Assembly (NCBI GenBank): GCA_964520885.1
Contig: CAZFQD010000106.1
Span: 1-7,734, forward strand
From: CAZFQD01 sp964520885
Lineage (GTDB): Bacteria; Bacillota; Clostridia; Oscillospirales; SIG519
DNA: 7,734 nt
Direction: 5' to 3'
Position numbers and translations under genes: made by a program. This document shows, piece by piece, positions 1-5,321 of this stretch; the stretch's first letter is position 1, and each line of letters opens with the position of its first letter. The notes beneath the pieces were generated by a model. It did not search any database, was not told the origin of the DNA, and saw only the letters and a list, made by a program, of their open reading frames with translations.

Positions 1-131
1 GAGCAGGTCATGCACAAACAAGCACAACAGCGAATATTTACAGCCACGCACTGAGGACAGCAGATGAAATGGCGGCAGATGTAATTGAAAATATGCTAAA
101 AATTTCGAGTATAAAACAAAAACAAGCATAA
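1..131 (+). CDS. Tyrosine recombinase/integrase, C-terminal tail (5' end outside window)
   Basis: Reading from base 3, an open frame of 42 residues ends at TAA (129-131). It begins AGHAQTSTTANIYSHAL, which is the last catalytic block of phage/ICE-type tyrosine recombinases: the GH histidine (visible residue 3), then ten residues later the nucleophilic Tyr (residue 13) in the IYSHAL context. A short basic tail rich in K and Q follows. Such enzymes cut and rejoin att sites through a 3'-phosphotyrosine to insert or excise an element. The rest of the catalytic domain and the arm-binding N-terminus lie upstream of the window. The gene points toward the defence-like operon and the tRNA-derived att core at 4868-4912, so it is the best candidate integrase for the left-hand element. 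It resembles the recombinase at 7267-7734 in general pattern but differs clearly in sequence. Confidence 0.88.
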   Translation, partial: AGHAQTSTTANIYSHALRTADEMAADVIENMLKISSIKQKQA

Positions 132-141
132 AATAATTAAT

Positions 142-173
142 AGCCAACAGGTGAGAATACTCATTTGTTGGCT
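142..173 (+). terminator. Hairpin just downstream of the left integrase
   Basis: Perfect 8-bp arms AGCCAACA (142-149) and TGTTGGCT (166-173) enclose a second stem TGAG/CTCA (152-155/160-163) with an AATA loop. The hairpin starts 11 nt after the integrase stop. No good T-run follows on the + strand, so it may be a weak terminator or an mRNA-stabilising hairpin. The flank on the other side is AT-rich. Confidence 0.4.
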
Positions 174-261
174 GTTGATAATAACATTAAAATATGGTTT
201 CCCAAACCTTATTATGTCAATAGAAATTATTGAAAAGGGTAAAAGGAATTTGTTAAAACGT

Positions 262-290
262 TTGCATTCATACAATATTCGTGATATGAT
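262..290 (+). promoter_or_regulatory. Sigma-A type promoter with extended -10 for the ABC-3C-like operon
   Basis: The -35 is TTGCAT (262-267), followed by exactly 17 bp and then -10 TATGAT (285-290, 5/6 match to consensus). A TG at 282-283 gives an extended -10 (TGATATGAT). The weak -35 is typical when an extended -10 is present. The predicted start is near 296-298, about 33 nt before the first gene. The integrase hairpin lies upstream, which suggests the operon is transcribed independently of the integrase. Confidence 0.6.
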
Positions 291-314
291 TAACAATAAA
301 TAACTATATTGTAT
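270..314. promoter_or_regulatory. 9-bp inverted repeat bracketing the -10: candidate operator
   Basis: ATACAATAT (270-278) and ATATTGTAT (306-314) are perfect inverted copies separated by 27 bp. They flank the -10 and the predicted start. Because the left arm lies upstream of the start, the pair cannot form a hairpin in the mRNA. A protein-binding site is more likely. No regulator gene is visible next to it. Confidence 0.4.
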
Positions 315-329
315 AAAGGGGTATGTCAA

Positions 330-512
330 ATGGATATGGAATTAATTGGCAAAATAGCTTTAGCGATAATTGGAATTTTTGCAGTAACTTCATTTGGAAT
401 TTTCATTAAAATAAACTTAAGCAAGAAAACAAAAAAGAAGGTTATTAAAACGAAACAAAAGATTAATGGGGACGGAAACAATCAGGCTGGCAGAGATATC
501 AATATAAAATAA
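330..512 (+). CDS. 60-residue single-pass membrane microprotein with C-terminal NGDGNNQAGRDINI motif
   Basis: I do not recognise a named family. The start is ATG 330, placed 8 nt after a good RBS (AAAGGGG, 315-321). An in-frame TTG at 309 would put the RBS inside the coding region, so it was not used. Residues 5-27 form one hydrophobic helix (LIGKIALAIIGIFAVTSFGIF). A lysine-rich stretch (31-44) follows and then NGDGNNQAGRDINIK (46-60). By the positive-inside rule the C-terminal tail should be cytoplasmic. The last 15 residues resemble the start of the next protein (NGNNNTQAQGDI), sharing N-G-x-x-N-x-Q-A-x-x-D-I. It is the first gene of the operon, and its stop (510-512) abuts the next gene's RBS. 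Inference: a small membrane protein, possibly an effector or anchor, that pairs with the downstream protein through the shared motif. That the gene is real is fairly secure; the role is not. Confidence 0.72.
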   Translation: MDMELIGKIALAIIGIFAVTSFGIFIKINLSKKTKKKVIKTKQKINGDGNNQAGRDINIK

Positions 513-525
513 AGGAATAATTATT

Positions 526-1068
526 ATGAGTAATAAGCAAAATGCAAATGGAAATAATAACACTCAAGCACAAGGTGATATTACATATACCTATAATTTT
601 GAAAATTACAAACCTAAAGCAATACACTTTTATGAGAAAGATATAAAAAATGTAATTGAAGAGTTTTCAGGTTATTTTAATCAAAATAAAAGCGAAGTTT
701 CGGGTGATATTTATGATGGAGAGTTTGATTATACAGAAAAAGTAGAGAAAAATAGATTAAACTCTCTTTCAGAAGATTATTTTGAGTACATACAATCGGA
801 ACATTTGCAATATTTTTATAAAATTGATAGTTTTTTGAAAGACCCAAAAAACAAGACTCTTTTAGATAATTATAATAAAACAGCATTTGAAATAAAATTT
901 AAAATTCAGACAATGCGTTCGCTTTTTTCTTCGTTTGACGAAATATTAGGAGAACTGTATAATGGATTAGTTGATAAGAATGTATCTGGTCTAGAAGAAA
1001 ATCGTGATTTGTATATTGTTTTTATTACCTATATGTATTGGAATTGTGATATTGGGAAAAAGAGATGA
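526..1068 (+). CDS. ABC-3C C-terminal-domain (CTD10-like) protein with N-terminal NGNNNTQAQGDI motif
   Basis: A 180-residue soluble protein, with ATG 526 preceded by RBS AAAGGA (511-516). It has two parts. Residues 1-24 are an Asn/Gly/Gln-rich leader (NGNNNTQAQGDI at 8-19). Residues 35-180 are mostly helical, with a conserved-looking core (YFEYI..LQYFYKIDSFLKDP, 85-107) and a terminal YMYWNCDIG (169-177). From memory, this C-terminal pattern is that of a domain assigned to the third protein of ABC-three-component (ABC-3C) conflict systems, close to CTD10. There it sits beside a middle component and a DUF2326 ATPase, exactly as here. In the family this domain is often attached to an effector domain. 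None is present here; only the short motif remains, matching the end of the upstream membrane microprotein. The stop overlaps the next start (ATGA), implying translational coupling. The assignment rests on motif memory plus gene order. Confidence 0.68.
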   Translation: MSNKQNANGNNNTQAQGDITYTYNFENYKPKAIHFYEKDIKNVIEEFSGYFNQNKSEVSGDIYDGEFDYTEKVEKNRLNSLSEDYFEYIQSEHLQYFYKIDSFLKDPKNKTLLDNYNKTAFEIKFKIQTMRSLFSSFDEILGELYNGLVDKNVSGLEENRDLYIVFITYMYWNCDIGKKR

Positions 1069-1310
1069 TAAGTATGATAAAGCCACATAAATATTTAGAT
1101 ATCAACTACAGTGTTATTGTTGTTGGTTCGAAAATATTAAGCATTTTTAGAAAAAAAGAAAAAATGAAATATGAATTAGTTTTAGAAAAATTGATTAAAA
1201 ATGGCGGGGAAGAAAACAAATATGTTTTCCCGCAAGCTTTGTCGTTTTTATATTTGTTAGGGAAAGTTGATTATTGTAAAGAAACTGATGAATTGGAGTT
1301 GTTGATATGA
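1065..1310 (+). CDS. ABC-3C system middle component (MC6-like)
   Basis: A small protein of 81 residues. Residues 6-13 read KPHKYLDI, followed by a hydrophobic stretch (SVIVVGSKIL), a basic turn, and the C-terminal signature QALSFLYLLGKVDY followed by DELELL. This layout (P-x-K-x-LD near the start, FLYLLGKV plus an acidic end) and the length of about 80 residues fit the ABC-3C 'middle component 6' family. That family links the ATPase to the CTD protein in these predicted nucleoprotein-surveillance defence systems. The first ATG (1065) overlaps the upstream stop as ATGA. ATG 1074, three codons in, is an alternative start. The gene's own stop overlaps the ATPase start at 1307 in the same way, so 526-3090 reads as a tightly coupled operon. 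No catalytic residues are expected or seen. Confidence 0.75.
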   Translation: MISMIKPHKYLDINYSVIVVGSKILSIFRKKEKMKYELVLEKLIKNGGEENKYVFPQALSFLYLLGKVDYCKETDELELLI

Positions 1311-3090
1311 AAATAATGCAGATGTATTCTAATTCTCTTAAATTCAAATCAGTCAAGTTTAATGAGCAGTTTAATATAATTTTAGGGGATATAAAGTATC
1401 CTAACGACTTGAATAAGGATTCTCATAATTTAGGGAAAAGCACTTTAATTAATCTTATTGATTTTATGTTTTTAAAAGGGATTGACAAAGATTATTTTTT
1501 AAAAAAATCAGGTTTTTCAGAACATATATTTTTCATGGAATTAAAATTAAACAATTCTAAATACTTAACGATAAAGAGATCAGTAGAAAACAACACGAAA
1601 ATATCCTTCAAATTGCATGATGAACCATATCAAGACTTCATCAATGAATTTTTTTGGGACCATGTTGATTTAAGTATAAGTGCTAAAAATGATAAAGATA
1701 ATGCCAGGTTTGTTTTAAACAGATATTTAGAATTTGATGTTTTGAAAAATGAGAAGTATAGAAAGACTCTAAGCTATTTTTTCAGAACCAAAATGACTAT
1801 ACGGATGTTTTTAAACTAAAAAAATTTAAGGGTTCAGATTTGGATTGGAAGCCCATTTTATTCGAGTTATTAGGATTTGATAGTAAATATATGAGGGATA
1901 AATACAATTTGGATTATGAAAAAGAACAGAAGAAAAAATTAATTTCTCAAATTGAAAATGAGTTTCAAGTATCAGATAAAGAGATCGATAAAATAAAAGG
2001 ATTAATAGAAATTAAAAAGCAAGAAAGAGAAAAGACCATGTTATGGTTGGATAAATTTGATTTTTACTTGCAAGATAATAAAATTGAAAAAGAGTTAATT
2101 TTACATATTGAAGAATCAATTTCTAAATTGAATGGACGAAAATATGATTTAGATTATGAAATAAATGAGATTGATAAATCATTAAAAACCAATGTAACAT
2201 ATGATTTAAATACAATTAAACAAATATATGAGGAAACAAAGATATTTTTTCCTGAACAACTAATGAAGGAATATAAGGAATTAATAGAGTTTAATAATAA
2301 GGTTTTCACAGAAAGAAAACAATATTTGCTTAAATCTATGGAAAAGAAGAAAACAACATTATCAAAAGTAGAAGGCGAGCTGATAGAGCTAAATAATAAA
2401 CGAAAGAGTAATATGGATGTGTTTACTCAATCAGATACATTTGAAAAATACAATTCCTATAGAGAATCGCTTATATCTATCGAAAAAGAATTAACTAAAT
2501 ATGAAACAGAGATGGAAAATGTAGATATAATTAAAAAATTGCGAAAAGAGCTGTCCAAAATTGATAGTCAAATTGAAAGGGCTTCAGAGTTGTTGCAAGA
2601 ACAAATAGATACAGGTAATGATGATTACAAGAGCATAAGAATGGATTTTCATGATTTTGTTAAACAAATAATTAATAATGAAGCAAGTCTTTGGTTATCT
2701 GTAAATGGAGATGGCAATATAGATTTCAAAGAAAAAATCTTAAATGAAAAAAATGAAGTTACATCTCAAAATGATGGTCACACATATAAAAAAATACTTT
2801 GTGCTTGCTTTGATTTAGCTTTAATAAAAAACTATATCAATAAAAGTTTTTATAGAACTGTTTATCATGATGGTTGTTTAGAATCGCTTGACCCGAGAAA
2901 ACAAAAACAGTATTTGGATTTGGTTAGAAAAATTTCATCTGAATATGATGTGCAATATATTATGACAGCATTAAAAAGCGATATTCCTGATGATGAAAAT
3001 GGTAAGTATGTTCCGCAAAATTATGAAATTGCAGTTGCTTTATCTGATGAGAGTGATAATTCTGGTAGGTTATTTGGATTTATCTTTTAA
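1307..3090 (+). pseudogene. DUF2326-type ABC-3C ATPase, frameshifted by one base
   Basis: An SMC/RecN-like ABC ATPase, the large subunit of ABC-3C systems. Its start ATG 1307 overlaps the middle-component stop, with GGAG at 1295-1298. The N-terminal frame (1307-1819, 170 residues) carries the P-loop DSHNLGKST (38-46). The frame breaks at the A-run 1790-1793. One extra A would turn RTKMTIR-stop into RTKNDYTDVFKLKKF followed by WKPILFELLGFD, continuing to 3090. The joined product would be 594 residues, a normal size for the family. In joined numbering, a long lysine/glutamate-rich coiled coil covers about 205-435. DGHTYKKILCACFDLAL (about 490-506) is the signature-like helix, and VYHDGCLESLD (about 519-529) is the Walker B/D-loop region. 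The second half begins in the alternative frame at an internal Leu codon with no RBS, so it is not a separate gene. As written, this copy would give a truncated ATPase without Walker B, unless the base loss is a sequencing error or is corrected by slippage. Confidence 0.85.
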
Positions 3091-3111
3091 CACATTTTTT
3101 ATTGCATGTAA

Positions 3112-3140
3112 TTGATTTTTGGCGATTCATTTCGAATGAT
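3112..3140 (+). promoter_or_regulatory. Possible weak promoter before the PD-(D/E)XK gene
   Basis: TTGATT (3112-3117), 17 bp, then AATGAT (3135-3140); each box matches consensus at 4 of 6 positions. It lies in the 129-bp AT-rich gap between the ATPase and the nuclease-like gene. No terminator is visible in that gap, so read-through from the upstream operon is equally possible. Confidence 0.28.
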
Positions 3141-3219
3141 AACTAAATCGTCTTGAAGTACTAATATTACTTTTAAAAAAGCATGAGAGATGTGAATATA
3201 AAAATATTGGAGCGGCGAA

Positions 3220-4527
3220 ATGAAAAACCATTTAAACATATTTGAATACTATAATCAAAAAGGTATATTGCCAATAGAGAATAATAGTACAAGAAATCTT
3301 GGATTAGTCCTTAAAAACAATGAACTTGCATTTGATAGATTTTTGGATTTAGTTTCCGAAAAAGCTGAAATTCAAATATTAAAACCTTGCCATGAAGATG
3401 AATGGTTTTTGAAAGTGCAAGTTAAAATTAAGGATTTTGCAAAAGAAGATTTAGTAATAGACAATTTTGTGGGAATAACTCTTACGACTTCAAAACTGGA
3501 GTTCTATGGTAATAATGAGGACGAAAGTGATGTTGCAAACATAACTGATATAGTTATGTTTTCTAAGGGTACTTTAATAATAATTGAGGCAAAGAGGAAT
3601 AGCACCGATGCAACTGAGCAATTAAAAAGGCAAATTAATCAGCTTAAGTCTGAATGGCAAGAAAACGGTTATCTTAGTGACCCTGAGCCTAATTATTGTA
3701 GTTTAGAGTGGTATAATGTTATAGAATGCTTAAATAATATAAATATTCTCACAAATGAGAAAGATGTTATTTTAAACGATTATATTGAACATATAAAAAA
3801 TAGCGTTCCAGCTTTTTTCCCTGTTCAAACTTTTGATAAACTTGGAGAAAATGATAATGCACATATTAGGAGAAGAATTGAACGATTTGCTTTGAATTAT
3901 GGTACGGATTTAAATATAAGAAATAAAAGCACAGAGCCAGTATATTGGGTGAAATTACAGGAAAAAGAATATATAAAGGAATTAGCATATCAAAATTATA
4001 ATAACGATTTAAAATTGCACTTTTACCCTGGCAATACGATTGCTCAAGGATACAGTTTATATAATGAAAACAATAAACTTAGTTTCTTAAAAACAACATC
4101 TTTAAGAGTTCAAAATTATGACTTAAAATTGATGATAAGACCGTGTCTTAAAATATCCGATGCTTGGGGCAAATTTAAGTTTGATATTAGTGTCAATACG
4201 ACAGAAGAAGATGTTATAAGAAAGATTTTCAAAGAAATATGTGGAAAAAGAAAAAGCAATGATAATTTTGAAATATTAAATAAATTTGAGCACTTCAAAA
4301 ACATTATTTCCAAAGGAGATTTTGTTGAAGGTTTTAAAGAAAACTTTAAAAAACCCGAACTTAATTATACATTTATTGTTTCTCTAACAGTTGGTATATT
4401 TATTCCCGAAATGTATAGCGTGCTAAAAAAGATTGATAATGTAATTCCAACATTGTCCAGTAATGATAAGATTGTGGAATTTACAAAAGAAGTTACAGCA
4501 AAAATCTATGAACTTATTGAGGATTAA
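3220..4527 (+). CDS. PD-(D/E)XK nuclease-superfamily protein, accessory/defence type
   Basis: 435 residues from ATG 3220, with RBS GGAG (3209-3212) 7 nt upstream. The N-terminus has FEYYNQKGILPIENNSTRNLG (8-28). The 'PIENN-x-TR' pattern is common at the start of restriction-like proteins from defence islands. The nuclease core is visible at 108-138: TDIVMFSKGTLIIIEAKRN contributes D110, E123 and K125 (D-x12-E-A-K), followed by a helix with spaced glutamines (EQLKRQINQL). These match the metal-binding and catalytic residues of the PD-(D/E)XK fold. Residues 150-435 show no motif I recognise and probably form a target-recognition or regulatory region. No membrane segment is present. It follows the ABC-3C genes on the same strand after 129 bp and ends at a strong terminator, so it may share their transcript or be an independent defence gene. 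Its substrate is unknown. The fold call is good and the specific function is open. Confidence 0.7.
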   Translation: MKNHLNIFEYYNQKGILPIENNSTRNLGLVLKNNELAFDRFLDLVSEKAEIQILKPCHEDEWFLKVQVKIKDFAKEDLVIDNFVGITLTTSKLEFYGNNEDESDVANITDIVMFSKGTLIIIEAKRNSTDATEQLKRQINQLKSEWQENGYLSDPEPNYCSLEWYNVIECLNNINILTNEKDVILNDYIEHIKNSVPAFFPVQTFDKLGENDNAHIRRRIERFALNYGTDLNIRNKSTEPVYWVKLQEKEYIKELAYQNYNNDLKLHFYPGNTIAQGYSLYNENNKLSFLKTTSLRVQNYDLKLMIRPCLKISDAWGKFKFDISVNTTEEDVIRKIFKEICGKRKSNDNFEILNKFEHFKNIISKGDFVEGFKENFKKPELNYTFIVSLTVGIFIPEMYSVLKKIDNVIPTLSSNDKIVEFTKEVTAKIYELIED

Positions 4528-4555
4528 AGATATTATATTAATTAATGTTATAAAA

Positions 4556-4601
4556 ATAAGCCCTATGACCTTTTAAAAAGAGGAAATAGGGCTTTTTTTT
4601 G
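4556..4601 (+). terminator. Strong intrinsic terminator closing the defence-like block
   Basis: Perfect 9-bp arms AAGCCCTAT (4558-4566) and ATAGGGCTT (4586-4594) are followed by an uninterrupted T-run to 4600. The hairpin begins about 30 nt after the nuclease-like gene's stop. The A-rich stretch on the left side would also give partial termination of leftward transcription. Confidence 0.88.
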
Positions 4602-4605
4602 TTTT

Positions 4606-4650
4606 TCAACCTATAACCGTCGGGTGCAGAACCCGAAGGGCAGAGGTTGA
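4606..4650. other. Two-tier hairpin, G+C-richer than its surroundings
   Basis: The outer stem is TCAACCT (4606-4612) with AGGTTGA (4644-4650). The inner stem is TCGGGT (4620-4625) with ACCCGA (4631-4636) and a 5-nt loop. The two are separated by a symmetric 7+7 nt internal loop. There is no T-run after it on either strand, so it is not an obvious terminator. It could be a small structured RNA or a recombination-associated palindrome. No function can be assigned. Confidence 0.4.
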
Positions 4651-4684
4651 GGAAACATCCCAGTATTTACAAGGAATTTACAGC

Positions 4685-4704
4685 ATAAACATCAAATAAA
4701 CATC
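4685..4704. repeat. Paired ATAAACATC repeat, copy 1 (candidate integrase arm sites)
   Basis: ATAAACATC occurs at 4685-4693 and again at 4696-4704, an 11-bp period that places both on the same helix face. An identical pair lies at 4775-4794. Paired, phased short direct repeats next to an att core are typical of binding sites for the N-terminal arm-binding domain of tyrosine integrases. That role is inferred. Confidence 0.55.
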
Positions 4705-4720
4705 TGCGATAATCTCGGGA

Positions 4721-4736
4721 AAACCGCACCAATACG
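4721..4736. repeat. 16-bp direct repeat, left copy
   Basis: AAACCGCACCAATACG is repeated exactly at 4953-4968, 232 bp away, on the other side of the tRNA-fMet fragment. It sits between the two ATAAACATC pairs. A looser shared stretch, ATTTCTTAT, follows both copies (4762 and 5006). This suggests related flanks on either side of the att core. Confidence 0.6.
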
Positions 4737-4774
4737 CACTTATTTGAGGTAATCTAATGCCATTTCTTATACAA

Positions 4775-4794
4775 ATAAACATCAAATAAACATC
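4775..4794. repeat. Paired ATAAACATC repeat, copy 2 (candidate integrase arm sites)
   Basis: ATAAACATC at 4775-4783 and 4786-4794, again with an 11-bp period, lies 90 bp from the first pair and 74 bp from the att core. Shared flanking bases make each unit AAATAAACATC in three of the four occurrences. Confidence 0.55.
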
Positions 4795-4824
4795 AACTTG
4801 GAGGTTTTGCCTACTTTTTCAGAA

Positions 4825-4862
4825 AAATTAAAAACCCTACAAGCCTTGTGGCTGTAAGGTTT
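4825..4862 (-). terminator. Intrinsic terminator behind the tRNA-fMet fragment
   Basis: Read on the - strand, AAACCTTACAGCC (4862-4850) pairs with GGCTTGTAGGG (4845-4835) across a 4-nt loop with one bulge, then TTTTTAATTTTT. It starts 6 nt after the tRNA CCA end, the usual place for a tRNA gene terminator. This indicates that the tRNA's original or mimicked 3' flank is on the low-coordinate side. Confidence 0.7.
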
Positions 4863-4867
4863 AAATG

Positions 4868-4912
4868 TGGTTGCGGAGACAGGATTTGAACCTGTGACCT
4901 TTGGGTTATGAG
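4868..4912 (-). tRNA. 3' fragment of initiator tRNA-fMet (CAT): att core, not a functional gene
   Basis: The - strand reads CTCATAACCC from 4912 (the CAT anticodon loop and the 3' side of the anticodon stem). It continues with variable loop AGGTC, T-arm ACAGG-TTCAAAT-CCTGT, acceptor strand CTCCGCA, discriminator A and encoded CCA ending at 4868. The run of three C after CTCATAA is the hallmark of initiator tRNA. A complete gene would need TTGGG just 5' of the loop and TGCGGAG at its start. The bases beyond 4912 (TGACA, then AT-rich sequence) provide neither. The break in the anticodon loop is a classic crossover point for tyrosine integrases. The piece is therefore best read as an attachment-site core left by integration into tRNA-fMet. 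Confidence 0.85.
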
Positions 4913-4952
4913 TGTCAATAAAATCATTTATTAATTTTTAGTAAATGGCGAT

Positions 4953-4968
4953 AAACCGCACCAATACG
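4953..4968. repeat. 16-bp direct repeat, right copy
   Basis: This is an exact copy of AAACCGCACCAATACG at 4721-4736, 40 bp beyond the broken end of the tRNA fragment. The sequence just outside the 16 bp differs between copies apart from a few bases, so the identity is sharply bounded. Confidence 0.6.
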
Positions 4969-5037
4969 GGCTTTCATTCAATTATTCAGATTGTTATTTA
5001 AGGCGATTTCTTATCAAAATAGGCAGTTTTTAGTCAA

Positions 5038-5066
5038 GTAGTTGGACAAATGACGGACAAATTTAT
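5038..5066. repeat. Paired GGACAAAT repeat, copy 1 (candidate integrase arm sites)
   Basis: GGACAAAT occurs at 5044-5051 and 5055-5062 with an 11-bp period, within a longer block GTAGTTGGACAAATG that recurs at 5107. It lies 132 bp to the right of the att core. The layout parallels the ATAAACATC pairs on the left, but the sequence is different, as expected for a different integrase. Confidence 0.55.
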
Positions 5067-5106
5067 GAGCGTATCCATAGGAATTAATTGCAACATTTTC
5101 AATAAA

Positions 5107-5146
5107 GTAGTTGGACAAATGTCATTAAAATGACGGACAAATTTAT
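5107..5146. repeat. Paired GGACAAAT repeat, copy 2, spacing widened by 11 bp
   Basis: GGACAAAT at 5113-5120 and 5135-5142 has a period of 22 bp. Compared with copy 1, the block is the same except for 11 extra bases. These create a small palindrome, GTCATT-AA-AATGAC (5121-5134). Both half-sites keep the same helical phase. Confidence 0.55.
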
Positions 5147-5224
5147 TTGAATATATCCTTACAGTATTTGAAAAAATCTCTTTTATAAAATAGGCAATAA
5201 AAGGCGTAATATCGCAAACATTCG

Positions 5225-5250
5225 CTTTGTTTAGGCTGTAGCCTACAAAG
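5225..5250. other. Hairpin near the right-hand arm sites
   Basis: CTTTG (5225-5229) and TAGGCT (5232-5237) pair with AGCCTA (5240-5245) and CAAAG (5246-5250), with a 2-nt bulge and a 2-nt nominal loop. No T-run follows. It may help terminate the ATPase transcript or be a recombination-site palindrome. Confidence 0.35.
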
Positions 5251-5288
5251 TTCAAAGGCTTTATAATACTTTGCCTTACTGTCGTTAA

Positions 5289-5321
5289 TTAAGGCTGAAA
5301 AGGGGAAAAGCAAAGCCTTAA
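5289..5321 (-). terminator. Inverted repeat overlapping the ATPase stop (possible terminator)
   Basis: TTAAGGCT (5289-5296) and AGCCTTAA (5314-5321) are perfect 8-bp arms with a 17-nt loop. The right arm includes the ATPase stop codon (5318-5320). No T-run follows leftward, so termination would be weak; an RNA-stabilising 3' hairpin is an alternative. Confidence 0.35.

Noticed and set aside
309..329. TTG at 309 as the start of the membrane microprotein
   Set aside because: It would place the strong RBS (315-321) inside the gene and has no RBS of its own; ATG 330 has ideal spacing.
96..329. 77-residue - strand hydrophobic ORF
   Set aside because: It overlaps the integrase end, the hairpin and the promoter on the opposite strand, and starts at a non-ATG codon without an RBS. 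It is an AT-rich shadow.
1840..3090. Separate 416-residue gene starting at TTG 1840
   Set aside because: The start is an internal Leu codon with no RBS, and the conserved sequence continues upstream in the same frame to 1792. It is the second half of the frameshifted ATPase.
4615..4643. tRNA anticodon arm, suggested by TCGGG-7 nt-CCCGA
   Set aside because: No acceptor, D-arm or T-arm is present. The + strand loop lacks T33 and the - strand loop has C37.
4685..4794. CRISPR-like array
   Set aside because: The units are only 9-11 bp with 2-bp and about 70-bp gaps, with no regular spacers and no cas genes.
5034..5255. 73-residue - strand ORF
   Set aside because: It runs through the GGACAAAT repeats and a hairpin, with no RBS or protein-like pattern. 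Its repeated residues simply reflect the DNA repeats.
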